From assembly GCF_001180105.1 (NCBI RefSeq), contig NZ_CVSO01000040.1, forward strand, positions 80,001-144,000: a DNA stretch of 64,000 nucleotides. Reading direction: 5' to 3'. Below the pieces are notes generated by a model. The model was given only the letters and a program-made list of their open reading frames with translations. It did no database searches and was not told the origin of the DNA. Below, one piece after another: positions 8,552 through 17,426 of the stretch. The translations under genes and the position numbers were made by a program. Origin of the DNA: Candidatus Pelagibacter communis. GTDB lineage: Bacteria > Pseudomonadota > Alphaproteobacteria > Pelagibacterales > Pelagibacteraceae. Position 1 is the stretch's first letter. Every line of letters starts with the position of its first letter.

Positions 8552-9670
8552 ATGAAAAAAATAAAGTTTTCAATTCCAAATATAAAAAACTCACATTTAA
8601 ACGATGTAAAGAGAGTCTTAAAAAGTGGATGGCTAACTCACGGAAAATATACAGAATTATTTGAAAACCAATTTAAAAAATTCACAAAATCACGATTTGC
8701 GCTGACAGTCTCAAGCTGTACAGCTGGCTTACATTTGATATGTTTGGCAAGTGGATTTAAAAAAGGTGATGAAGTAATTGTGCCAGCAATGTCCCATACC
8801 GCAACTTCACATGCAATAGAGTATACAGGAGCTAAGGCAGTATTTTGTGATGTAAATTATCCATCTGGTAATATTTCTGTTGAAATGATTAAAAGAAAAA
8901 TAACAAAAAAAACTAAAGGAGTTATAGTTGTTCACATGGCTGGACACCCTTGTGATTTAGAAAATATACTCAATTTTTGTAAAAAAAAGAGATTAACTTT
9001 AATTGAAGATTGTGCACATGCAATTGGCACATTGCACAAAAAGAAACATGCAGGAAATTATGGTGTTGCAGGAAGTTTTTCTTTTTATCCCACTAAGCAG
9101 ATCACAACCGGCGAAGGTGGAATGGTAATTGTTAATAACAAAAAATTATTTCTTAAATTAAAGATGTTAAAACAATTTGGTATCGATAAGGATATTAAGG
9201 ATAGGAAAAAGCAAGGTGAATACAACGTAAAAGACCTAGGATACAACTACAGAATGACCGACTTTCAATCTTCACTTGGATACAACCAAATGCTTAATTA
9301 TAAGAAAAACTTGAGCATCAGACATTTAATTGCAAAGCGGTACATCAAAAATTTTAAAAATTCTGAAAATATCGATCACATGGAATATTCAAAGGATTGT
9401 TCCTTTTTTGTTTTTCAAATATTTTGTAAGAAAAGAGACTTACTTCTTAAACATTTAAAAAAAAGGGGAATTGGGGTGAGTGTTCACTACATTAACCCTC
9501 TTCCAAAAATGGAATATTATAAAAAGAAATATGATTTAAAAATTTCAGATTTTAAAATTGCTAAGATGTATGCAGATAGAAATATATCATTGCCAATTTA
9601 TCCAAAACTTTCACTTCACAATGTTGACTTTATATCTAACGTAATTAAAAGGTTTATAGATGAAAAATAA
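8552..9670 (+). CDS. DegT/DnrJ/EryC1 sugar aminotransferase
   Basis: A 372-residue PLP enzyme. Visible signatures are VSSCTAGLHL, GDEVIVPAMSHTATSHA, IEDCAHAIG (PLP-binding Asp) and SFYPTKQITTGEGG, whose lysine near residue 183 should form the Schiff base. It is full length for the family. Substrates are keto nucleotide sugars, with glutamate as amino donor. It follows the Gfo/Idh/MocA enzyme and overlaps the SDR gene by 11 bases, supporting one aminosugar pathway with the NeuB-like synthase. Confidence 0.87.
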   Translation: MKKIKFSIPNIKNSHLNDVKRVLKSGWLTHGKYTELFENQFKKFTKSRFALTVSSCTAGLHLICLASGFKKGDEVIVPAMSHTATSHAIEYTGAKAVFCDVNYPSGNISVEMIKRKITKKTKGVIVVHMAGHPCDLENILNFCKKKRLTLIEDCAHAIGTLHKKKHAGNYGVAGSFSFYPTKQITTGEGGMVIVNNKKLFLKLKMLKQFGIDKDIKDRKKQGEYNVKDLGYNYRMTDFQSSLGYNQMLNYKKNLSIRHLIAKRYIKNFKNSENIDHMEYSKDCSFFVFQIFCKKRDLLLKHLKKRGIGVSVHYINPLPKMEYYKKKYDLKISDFKIAKMYADRNISLPIYPKLSLHNVDFISNVIKRFIDEK

Positions 9671-10664
9671 AAAAATTCTTCTTATAGGTGGATCTGGTTT
9701 CATCGGCCACAATCTTGCTATCAAATTGAAACAAGCGGGAGCTGAACCGATCATAGTCGATAGTTTATCAGTAAATAATATCTTGTCTTTTACAGATAGC
9801 GAAGTCGAAAACAAAAAATTATATAATTCTATTCTTCAAAATAGATTAGATCTAATAAATAAAAATAACATTAAATTGATAATACAAGATGCGAGAGATT
9901 ACCATGCAGTTTCAAGAATATATGGAGAAATAAATCCAGATATCATTATTCACTTAGCTGCAGTTTCCCATGCAAACAAATCAAATAAAGATCCACATAG
10001 TACTTTTGATCATAGTTTAAGGACTTTAGAAAATACTTTGGATTTTGCCAGAAAGGATAAGGTTCACGTTATTTATATGTCATCAAGTATGGTATATGGT
10101 GATTTCAATTCTGAAACTGTAAATGAGGAAAAAAATTGCAAACCAATTGGTATATACGGAACACTAAAATATTCTGGTGAATTACTCGTAAAATCTTACA
10201 ATCAAATCTTTGATCTACCGTATACAATAATCAGACCATCCGCCTTGTATGGTGAAAGATGTGTAAGTAGAAGAGTTGGTCAAATATTTATTGAGAATGC
10301 TATACAAAATAAAGAGATTACAATAAATGGTGATGGGAGCGATAAATTAGATTTTACTTATATAGAGGATTTAGTTGAAGGTATTTACTTATGCTGCTTA
10401 AAAAAGGACTCAAATAACCAAACCTTTAACTTAACTTTTGGCTCCTCAAAAAAAATAAATGAATTAATGGAAATTTTAAAAAGTGAATTTCCCAAAGTAA
10501 AAATAGATTACAAAGAGAGAGAGAAGTTTATGCCTGAGAGAGGTACATTGGATATTTCAAAAGCAAAAAAACTATTAAACTATAGTCCTTCATTTTCTAT
10601 AGAAAGAGGATATCTAAAATATATAAAATGGTACAAAGATTTTTGGGCTGGCCACCAAAAATAA
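9660..10664 (+). CDS. NAD-dependent epimerase/dehydratase (extended SDR)
   Basis: A 334-residue extended short-chain dehydrogenase: GGSGFIGHN nucleotide-binding loop at the N-terminus, HLAAVSHANK, SSSMVYGD and a YGTLK catalytic Tyr-Lys pair near residue 171. The C-terminal substrate domain has RPSALYGE. The family epimerises, dehydrates or reduces nucleotide sugars; specificity cannot be told from motifs. Its position between the aminotransferase and the LIC12162-type transferase suggests it completes the same amino sugar. Confidence 0.82.
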   Translation: MKNKKILLIGGSGFIGHNLAIKLKQAGAEPIIVDSLSVNNILSFTDSEVENKKLYNSILQNRLDLINKNNIKLIIQDARDYHAVSRIYGEINPDIIIHLAAVSHANKSNKDPHSTFDHSLRTLENTLDFARKDKVHVIYMSSSMVYGDFNSETVNEEKNCKPIGIYGTLKYSGELLVKSYNQIFDLPYTIIRPSALYGERCVSRRVGQIFIENAIQNKEITINGDGSDKLDFTYIEDLVEGIYLCCLKKDSNNQTFNLTFGSSKKINELMEILKSEFPKVKIDYKEREKFMPERGTLDISKAKKLLNYSPSFSIERGYLKYIKWYKDFWAGHQK

Positions 10665-10669
10665 AGCTA

Positions 10670-12421
10670 ATGAATAAAAATTATAATTTTATAATAGATG
10701 AAAGTCTAAATGATCCATCATTAGACAATAAAATTTATTCTCATAATTTTTTTTTGGAATTACATAAAAAGACAAATCTCCCAGAAAACACGTGTTTTCA
10801 TCCTTGGAGCATTCCAAAAAATTTTCATGAAGATTATGAATATCTCAAAGATTTGAAAAAAAAAATTATTTATCCATTGACAGATACTCTTAATGATTAC
10901 CACAAAAAAAATTTTTCAACTAATTATTGGGAAATTATTTTAGGTTATTGGATACATTCATTTCTAATGATGATGTTAGAAAGGTGGAGAATATTGGAGA
11001 ATTTGCCTTACAAAGATGTTCATTACACTTTAAAAACAAAAAACATTGAAGATGTGGACTTTATTCCTCAAACATTAGATGAATATAATAATATTTTTTG
11101 GCTAAGTGAATATAGCTCATCTCTTTACGAAAAAATTATTAAATATAAGTACTCAAACAACTTTACTATTGTAAAAATTAACTCAAAAAAAAAAATAGAT
11201 ATTGTGAGAAAGAAATTTTTATCAAAAAATATTGATTTTAAAAATATTTTTCTTAAAACATATTTTTTAATTTTTGGATGGGTATTAAAAAATCAGAAGA
11301 ATGCTGTTATTAGAACTTATCTAGGTACCTTTGAGGAAATTAAACTCAATTTTCATCTTAGTCAGTTACCTACATTTGTTAAAAATAACTATCATTTGTG
11401 CAGGCCTCAAATTCAACTTAGATCAAAAATGAGGCTAAATTTTAATCCCACTAACGATTTTGAAAAATTAGTTCTAAAAAATATTTTTAATTTTATTCCT
11501 GTAAGTAATCTTGAAGGGTTCCAGAAAGAGAAAAAAATTTTAAACAAAATACCTTTGCCAAAGAAACCGTCTTCGATTTTTTCTTCAAATATTTTGTTTA
11601 AATCTTTGTTAAGCAGATACTGTGCGGAAAAAAAAGAACAAGGGTCAAAATTAATTCTTGGTTGTCATGGGGGAAGTTATGGCCATTATAAAGATCATTT
11701 TTGTGAGCAACAAGAACTTCTTATTTCTGATAAGTATTTAAGTTGGGGATGGGCTAACAAAAACAGTAAAAAAATAGTTAAGTTTGGAATTTTGAGACCT
11801 AAAATAAAAATAAAAAATTTAAAAAAAAGTTTTTTGACAATAATTTTTCCATGTAATGCTCCGTTAGAAAAATCAATTGAGTCATCTGTACAAGCGTCAA
11901 TTCAAGGAGAGTATATATTTGCACCAGTTTTTAATATAATAAATAAGTTTTCGGAAGAAGTATCAAAAAATCTTTTACTTAAGTTTTATCCAAGAAACTT
12001 TGGTAAGAATGAGATAGAAATTTTTAAAAACTTCAATTCAAAAATAAAAATTGATATAACAGGCACAAAAATAGAAAATGTTTTATCTAATACGAAAATA
12101 TTTTTATCACCTTATCTGGGTACTGGATATTTGGAAACTCTGTCTATGAATATACCGACTTTAATATTTGTTTCTAAAAAGTTAGATTGTATTAGAGAAG
12201 ATGCTAAACCTTTTTATAATCTATTAAAAGACGTAAATATTTTTTTTGATGATGAGACAGAGCTTTCAAATCACATAAATAATGTGTGGAATAACCATCA
12301 AGATTGGTGGTATTCGAGAAAATTACAAGAAAATCGTCAAAAATTTTGTAATAATTTTGCACTTATTAACCCAAAAAAGTTAGATAATTTAAGAAATATA
12401 ATTTTGAGCGAACAAACATGA
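10670..12421 (+). CDS. LIC12162-family putative transferase
   Basis: A 583-residue protein resembling the 'putative transferase, LIC12162 family'. The N-terminal part has WEIILGYWIHSF followed by LERWR. The middle has a conserved-looking GCHGGSYGHYKDHFCEQQE then SDKYLSWGW, reminiscent of GT-B glycosyltransferases that bind a CMP- or nucleotide-activated sugar. The family is usually found in nonulosonic-acid clusters, as here. A TTG-type start at 10628 would overlap the SDR by 37 bases; ATG at 10670, 5 bases after that stop, is preferred. Transfer of the CMP sugar made upstream is inferred. Confidence 0.75.
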   Translation: MNKNYNFIIDESLNDPSLDNKIYSHNFFLELHKKTNLPENTCFHPWSIPKNFHEDYEYLKDLKKKIIYPLTDTLNDYHKKNFSTNYWEIILGYWIHSFLMMMLERWRILENLPYKDVHYTLKTKNIEDVDFIPQTLDEYNNIFWLSEYSSSLYEKIIKYKYSNNFTIVKINSKKKIDIVRKKFLSKNIDFKNIFLKTYFLIFGWVLKNQKNAVIRTYLGTFEEIKLNFHLSQLPTFVKNNYHLCRPQIQLRSKMRLNFNPTNDFEKLVLKNIFNFIPVSNLEGFQKEKKILNKIPLPKKPSSIFSSNILFKSLLSRYCAEKKEQGSKLILGCHGGSYGHYKDHFCEQQELLISDKYLSWGWANKNSKKIVKFGILRPKIKIKNLKKSFLTIIFPCNAPLEKSIESSVQASIQGEYIFAPVFNIINKFSEEVSKNLLLKFYPRNFGKNEIEIFKNFNSKIKIDITGTKIENVLSNTKIFLSPYLGTGYLETLSMNIPTLIFVSKKLDCIREDAKPFYNLLKDVNIFFDDETELSNHINNVWNNHQDWWYSRKLQENRQKFCNNFALINPKKLDNLRNIILSEQT

Positions 12422-13374
12422 TATATTTAGTGACTGGTTCAGCAGGTTTTATTGGTTTCCACACTGCGAAAAGACTCCTTGAAAAAAAAAATATCGTTAT
12501 AGGAGTTGATAATCTTAATAGGTATTATGATCCAAAGCTGAAATTAGCGAGAAACAAGATTCTGAAAAAATACAAGAAGTATAAGTTTCACAAAATTGAT
12601 ATAAGTAATAAAAAAAAAATAGACAAATTATTCAAAAAAGAAAAAGTAGATGTAGTTATAAACTTAGCTGCTCAAGCAGGAGTACGTTATAGCATTATAA
12701 ATCCTTCAACTTATATAAAATCAAATCTTAATGGATTTTTTAATATAATTCAAAATTGTGTAGAATATAAGGTTAAAAAATTAATTTTTGCAAGTTCAAG
12801 CAGTATATACGGTGTAAATAAAAATCCTAAATTTAAAGAAAGTTTTATTACTGATAGCCCAATACAACTTTATGCAGCAACAAAAAAATCTAACGAATTA
12901 ATAGCTCATTCATATAGTTCGCTCTTTGATTTAAAGTGTATTGGTTTAAGGTTTTTTACAGTTTATGGTCCATGGGGTCGGCCAGATATGTCATTATTTA
13001 AATTTGTAAAAAATATTAAAAAAAAAAAACATATTGAAATTTATAATCAAGGAAACCACCTAAGAGATTTCACTTATATTGATGACTGTGTATCGGGTAT
13101 AATAAATACGCTAAACTATAAAATGAAAAAAAAATTTGAAATATTTAATATTGGCAGTGAAAAACCCATAAAACTTATTAATTTTATTAAAATTATTGAA
13201 GATTATCTTAAGATAAAAGCAAAAAAAAAATTCTTAGGTCTACAAATGGGGGACACAATAAGAACTTCAGCCTCGATATCAAAAATTTCAAAAGCCACAG
13301 GATATAAACCAAAGACATCAATTAAGAAAGGTGTTCACAATTTTATAAATTGGTACAACGATTTTTATAGATGA
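12418..13374 (+). CDS. UDP-glucuronate 4-epimerase-like SDR
   Basis: A 318-residue extended SDR. VTGSAGFIGFHTAKRLL is followed by GVDNLNRYYDPKLK, NLAAQAGVRYSI, a YAATK catalytic pair and RFFTVYGPWGRPDM. The NRYYD and AQAGVRYS signatures are those of UDP-glucuronate or UDP-GlcNAcA 4-epimerases (LspL, WbpP/TviC relatives). It overlaps both neighbours by 4 bases, and the next gene makes a UDP-hexuronate, so together they would give UDP-galacturonate or its 2-acetamido form. Confidence 0.85.
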   Translation: MIYLVTGSAGFIGFHTAKRLLEKKNIVIGVDNLNRYYDPKLKLARNKILKKYKKYKFHKIDISNKKKIDKLFKKEKVDVVINLAAQAGVRYSIINPSTYIKSNLNGFFNIIQNCVEYKVKKLIFASSSSIYGVNKNPKFKESFITDSPIQLYAATKKSNELIAHSYSSLFDLKCIGLRFFTVYGPWGRPDMSLFKFVKNIKKKKHIEIYNQGNHLRDFTYIDDCVSGIINTLNYKMKKKFEIFNIGSEKPIKLINFIKIIEDYLKIKAKKKFLGLQMGDTIRTSASISKISKATGYKPKTSIKKGVHNFINWYNDFYR

Positions 13375-14654
13375 AAAAATTGTTAGAAAATATCGATAAA
13401 AAAAAATTTAAAGTTGGTATAGTAGGACTAGGTTATGTCGGCTTACCCCTTGTAAATTTATTTGTAAAAAAAAGAATTGAAGTTATAGGAGTGGACACAG
13501 ATACAAAAAAAATAAATAAACTTAAAGCAGGAAACAGTTATATCTCCTCTAAAAATTTGAAAAACTTTAAATATTTTCAAAATAAGAAGGCAAATCTAAG
13601 TAATAATTATAAAGTACTAGAAAAGGCAGACGTTATAATCATTTGTCTTCCAACTCCATTAAAAAAATTCAAACCAGATATGAGATATATTTTTAAATGT
13701 GCAAAAAAACTTTCATCAATGAATCTGGAGAATAAAGTAATTATTTTAGAAAGTACAGTTTTCCCAGGGGCAACAAATTTATTTTTCAAAAAAGTTTTTA
13801 GTAAAAAAAGTTTACTTTTAGGAAAAAATATTTTTCTCGGCTACTCACCAGAAAGAGAAAACCCAGGTGATCCAAATTTTTCTTATAAAGTTACTCCGAA
13901 AGTTATAAGTGGAAAAACTAAAAACTGCCTTAAGATTTTAGAAAAAATATATTCAAACATAATAACTAAACTAGTCAAAGCCAAAAATATTGAGTCTGCC
14001 GAAACCTCAAAACTTCTTGAAAATTTGTATAGATCTGTAAATATTGGTCTTGTTAATGAAATGAAAATAATTTGTGATAAGCTAAGTTTAGATATTTTTG
14101 AGATTATAAATTTAGCTTCAACTAAAAATTTTGGATTTCAAAAGTTTTTGCCTGGACCAGGCTTAGGAGGCCATTGTATTCCAATAGATCCTTATTATTT
14201 ATCTTGGATATCAAAAAAGCATGGCTATGATCCAAAATTCATAAGGTTATCAGGGATAATTAATCAATTGATGCCCAGATGGGTTGTAAACAAATTGCTA
14301 AGTTATTTCGTAAAAAAACCAAAAGTTTTAATTCTAGGAGTTTCGTATAAAAAAAACGTAGATGATGATAGAGAGTCTCCAGCATTTGAAATTATGAAAA
14401 TTCTTAGAAAAAAAAGAGTTTCTTTTGACTATAATGATCCATATTTTTCGAAGATAAGAAAAGGAAGACAAATAAAATTTTCAAAAAAATCAATAAAATT
14501 AACTAAAGAAAAAATCAATAATTATGATGCCGTTTTATTGGTGACAGATCATGATATTTATAATTATAAGTTCATTTATCAGAGCGCTAAAAAAATTTTT
14601 GACTGTAGAGGAGTTTATAAAAAGTTTGGATATAAAGAAATAGTATATTGCTAA
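13371..14654 (+). CDS. UDP-sugar 6-dehydrogenase (WbpA/TviB-like)
   Basis: A 427-residue nucleotide-sugar dehydrogenase. The N-terminal NAD fold is VGIVGLGYVGLPLVNLF; ESTVFPGAT and YSPERENPGD follow; the catalytic segment is GPGLGGHCIPIDPYYLSW near residue 265, with Cys as nucleophile; a C-terminal domain has GVSYKKNVDDDRESP. This variant is closest to UDP-GlcNAc/UDP-GalNAc dehydrogenases (WbpA, WecC, TviB), which differ from UDP-glucose dehydrogenase in this loop. It ends the first + strand block and overlaps the convergent kdsB tail by 4 bases. Confidence 0.87.
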   Translation: MKKLLENIDKKKFKVGIVGLGYVGLPLVNLFVKKRIEVIGVDTDTKKINKLKAGNSYISSKNLKNFKYFQNKKANLSNNYKVLEKADVIIICLPTPLKKFKPDMRYIFKCAKKLSSMNLENKVIILESTVFPGATNLFFKKVFSKKSLLLGKNIFLGYSPERENPGDPNFSYKVTPKVISGKTKNCLKILEKIYSNIITKLVKAKNIESAETSKLLENLYRSVNIGLVNEMKIICDKLSLDIFEIINLASTKNFGFQKFLPGPGLGGHCIPIDPYYLSWISKKHGYDPKFIRLSGIINQLMPRWVVNKLLSYFVKKPKVLILGVSYKKNVDDDRESPAFEIMKILRKKRVSFDYNDPYFSKIRKGRQIKFSKKSIKLTKEKINNYDAVLLVTDHDIYNYKFIYQSAKKIFDCRGVYKKFGYKEIVYC

Positions 14655-15400
14655 AACCATTTTTTGTATTTTTTCTTAATTTTATCTCTCTTAAAATTTC
14701 TTAAAGCATTTTGATAATCCTCTAAAATATCAATTGAAAATGAGTCTGATTTAATTTTATTTGAACCCATAGAGATACCATTTTCTAAAGCTCTTAATAA
14801 TTCAATAGACTCAATTTTCTCATGATAGCTAGGTTTTAATTTGTTGTATTTCTGAAGGGACTTAAATGTAAAAATAATTATTGATAAATGTTTTTTTAAA
14901 TTTGTTTTTTTTAAATATTCAAATGGGGTATCTGATCTTGTCATCCATTTTATTTCATTTTGATCATTCACAATTAGCTTAACAATATTCTGTTTGTTTT
15001 TTTTTGAAAAAATTATATGTGGAACAACAATTTCGAAATTATTTTTTAAAAAAAAATTCGCTGTCTTATCTATAGATATTGGATCTATCAAAGGTTCGTC
15101 ACCCTGTACGTCTATTATGATATCATTATTTTTTAATTTAAGTTTTTTGGCTGCTTCAAAGATTCTTTCAGTCCCGTTCTTGTGTTTTTTTTTAGTTAAA
15201 ATACTTTTAGCATCAAACTTTTTACATACATCTTGAATAAGTTTAGAGTCGGTACAAACAAAAACATCATCAGCAAATTTTGATAACTTTGCACGCATAT
15301 AAGTATGAATGATAATTGGGATACTGTCTATTTCTAAAAGAGCCTTAGATGGAAGCCTTGAAGATTTAAGCCTTGATGGAATTAAAATGATTTTTTTCAT
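14651..15400 (-). CDS. kdsB: 3-deoxy-manno-octulosonate cytidylyltransferase (CMP-Kdo synthetase)
   Basis: A 249-residue protein with IPSRLKSSRLPSKAL (nucleotide-binding loop), FVCTDS, KNGTERIFEA and IIDVQGDEPLID, all in the order of KdsB. It would activate Kdo, or a Kdo-like acid, as the CMP derivative in the cytoplasm. No kdsA, kdsD or Kdo transferase is visible in the window. It lies at the 3' end of a three-gene - strand block with 1-base spacing to its upstream neighbour and overlaps the + strand dehydrogenase tail to tail. A related 8-amino-Kdo or nonulosonate specificity cannot be excluded. Confidence 0.83.
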   Translation of the reverse strand: MKKIILIPSRLKSSRLPSKALLEIDSIPIIIHTYMRAKLSKFADDVFVCTDSKLIQDVCKKFDAKSILTKKKHKNGTERIFEAAKKLKLKNNDIIIDVQGDEPLIDPISIDKTANFFLKNNFEIVVPHIIFSKKNKQNIVKLIVNDQNEIKWMTRSDTPFEYLKKTNLKKHLSIIIFTFKSLQKYNKLKPSYHEKIESIELLRALENGISMGSNKIKSDSFSIDILEDYQNALRNFKRDKIKKKYKKWF

Positions 15401-15401
15401 A

Positions 15402-16136
15402 TTATATATAATTTAAGAAGTCTTTTTTTAAAGGATTATTTTTCCTATCTAATTTATTGGGAATTTCAAGATCTGAGCTAATTTTTTCTGGCTCTCTTTC
15501 AAAAGTTAATTCTATTACAGTGGGGTTGCCATTTTTATCGGGAATGGCAAAGTTGTTAGCATGAATATGTGTAAGTTTGAGTTCAAATGCATTAATAAAA
15601 TTCAGTATTTTTTTTTCGTGTAGATCTATATCGTGAAATTCTATGATTAAACCACTCAATTTTGATTGATTTTTTAGCAGACAATCTATTAATCTATACT
15701 CAGAATTTTCAATATCAATTTTAAGTAATACATTTTTATTTTCCTTTAATGCATTAATTATCTCGGTCAATGAGTTATAAGTAATTGTCTTTACATTAAA
15801 TGTATTATTTTTAACAAACTTTTTAATTTTTAAAAATTTTTTAATTGAATTGATTGTTTTTGAAAAATCTAGTCTCCTTAAATTGTTTAAAGACAAAAAG
15901 AATTCATCCCTAAAGTAATATTTAAAATGCAATTTATCATAAAGATAAACTTTTTTTCCTGTGAGATTATTAAAATTCTCCTCGAAACTTATATCAAGCG
16001 CCACACCAAATGAAACCAGGCACTCTGAATTTCTTAAAGTAGACTCTCCTATTAAATACCCACCATCATATTGGTTACCCAATCTTATTAATGAGTAAGC
16101 GCTGTCAGGCTTAAAAATTTCTGGTAATTTTTTCAT
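15402..16136 (-). CDS. FkbM-like methyltransferase domain protein
   Basis: A 244-residue protein of modest similarity to FkbM-family methyltransferases. The N-terminus has SLIRLGNQYDGGYLIGE and CLVSFGVALDISFEE, which resemble a SAM-fold loop, and later LLKIDIENSEYRLID and GLIIEFHDIDLHE match the family's 'KiDvEG' and 'ivE' segments. A glycine-rich SAM loop is not obvious, so catalytic activity is uncertain. It overlaps the glycosyltransferase upstream by 4 bases. The likely role is glycan or lipid methylation. Confidence 0.6.
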   Translation of the reverse strand: MKKLPEIFKPDSAYSLIRLGNQYDGGYLIGESTLRNSECLVSFGVALDISFEENFNNLTGKKVYLYDKLHFKYYFRDEFFLSLNNLRRLDFSKTINSIKKFLKIKKFVKNNTFNVKTITYNSLTEIINALKENKNVLLKIDIENSEYRLIDCLLKNQSKLSGLIIEFHDIDLHEKKILNFINAFELKLTHIHANNFAIPDKNGNPTVIELTFEREPEKISSDLEIPNKLDRKNNPLKKDFLNYI

Positions 16137-17260
16137 CGATCAAATAATTTATTATAAACATTTATTGTTTCAGATGCACACTTTTTCCAAGAAAACTGAC
16201 TTAATCTATTCAAACCCTTTTGAATGCAATTATCTCTTACTTTTTTATCCGAAGTAATTACTGAAATTTTTTCCAAAATTGACTCTTCGTCATTTGGATC
16301 AAAATATAATGCAGCATCCCCAGCTACCTCTGGTAAAGAGGATGTATCACTACAAATGACGGGGCAATTTTGAGAAAAGCTTTCTAAAATCGGTATACCA
16401 AACCCCTCGTATTTTGATGGATATATAAAGAACTGTGCAAACTTATAAAGATTTTTTAACAAGTTTTCATCTCCAGAAAGGTGTACGATTTTATCTAAAT
16501 CAACATTAAAATTTTTGATTTCTTTAATTTCCTCATTAGTAATCTTTCCACCACCAAATAATACTAATTTATGATCATTAAGAATTTTTTTATTTTTATT
16601 TAAGGCTTTCAATAATTTTGAAAAATTTTTATATTTCCATCTAGAACCGACGTATAAAAAATATTTTTCTTTCAAGATTTTAAGGTTCAATTCTTTAATA
16701 TCATTATTTGAATTTTCAAATGGGGAAGAGTGATAAATTACTGTAATTTTATCCTCTGCAACACTATAATATCTCATCAAGTCTTTTTTTGTAGAGTTCG
16801 ATACACATATGATTTGATCAGCTCTTTGAATTGCTTTTTCTTTAGGAAAATAATTTTCTGGAAATCCATAGTCTTTTCTAAAAATTTCGTGTATTAGATC
16901 GTGTACTGTCAACACTGTTTTTTTGTTTTCGGGAAAAAAAAAATTATCATAATAAGTTGTGTGAAATATGTCAGGACTAAATTTGTTAAACAAATGATTG
17001 TTAATTTTATCATTTAGTCGCATCAATCCTTTTTTTAACCTTATATATTTATTTATATTGTTTGAAAAAGGCAATTTGTAACCAAATTTAAATTTTTTAT
17101 TATTCAGAGTTGATAAATAACCATTAATATGAAAGGGTGCAAAAATCTTTGCAGAAACATCTTTTTCATAATTTAGATAATTTACCAAACTAGCGATATA
17201 TCTTGAGGGTCCCCCATAATTTTGATTTACAAATATTTTATGATCAAAAAAAATTTTCAT
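16133..17260 (-). CDS. Glycosyltransferase family 4 (GT-B)
   Basis: A 375-residue retaining GT-B enzyme. The N-terminal acceptor domain contains GGPSRYIASL and TVHDLIHE; the C-terminal donor domain contains YVGSRWKYKNFSKL and the EGFGIPILE (E-x7-E) motif, then SLPEVAGDAALYFDP. This is the mannosyltransferase-like GT4 group common in O-antigen and EPS clusters. It is the first gene of the - strand block that continues to kdsB and is read from the intergenic promoter region at 17261-17426. Confidence 0.87.
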   Translation of the reverse strand: MKIFFDHKIFVNQNYGGPSRYIASLVNYLNYEKDVSAKIFAPFHINGYLSTLNNKKFKFGYKLPFSNNINKYIRLKKGLMRLNDKINNHLFNKFSPDIFHTTYYDNFFFPENKKTVLTVHDLIHEIFRKDYGFPENYFPKEKAIQRADQIICVSNSTKKDLMRYYSVAEDKITVIYHSSPFENSNNDIKELNLKILKEKYFLYVGSRWKYKNFSKLLKALNKNKKILNDHKLVLFGGGKITNEEIKEIKNFNVDLDKIVHLSGDENLLKNLYKFAQFFIYPSKYEGFGIPILESFSQNCPVICSDTSSLPEVAGDAALYFDPNDEESILEKISVITSDKKVRDNCIQKGLNRLSQFSWKKCASETINVYNKLFDR

Positions 17261-17334
17261 AGCAATCTTATTTTTTATTTTAAATTATTACTTAATACCT
17301 AAAAAAAGATATATAAAGAAAATTAAAGAAAATC

Positions 17335-17344
17335 ATTATATAAT
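17335..17344. promoter_or_regulatory. Palindromic -10 box usable in both directions
   Basis: The 166-base divergent intergenic region contains ATTATATAAT, which reads TATAAT on both strands (17339-17344 on +, 17335-17340 on -). It lies 83 bases before the + gene at 17427 and 75 bases before the - gene at 17260. A good -35 box was not identified on either side, so this is a plausible but unproven shared promoter core. Confidence 0.35.
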
Positions 17345-17373
17345 AGCTTAATAATTAGACTTAAATAGACACA

Positions 17374-17399
17374 TTTTAATCTTAATTGTAAGATTAAAA
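17374..17399. promoter_or_regulatory. Perfect 11-bp inverted repeat (hairpin or operator)
   Basis: TTTTAATCTTA at 17374-17384 and TAAGATTAAAA at 17389-17399 are exact reverse complements separated by ATTG. The element ends 27 bases before the ATG at 17427 and lies downstream of the TATAAT at 17339, so it would fall in the 5' leader. It could be an operator for a dimeric regulator or a leader hairpin. It is too AT-rich to be a strong terminator. Confidence 0.5.
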
Positions 17400-17426
17400 G
17401 ATCTAATATAAATAAATTTCAACTAT

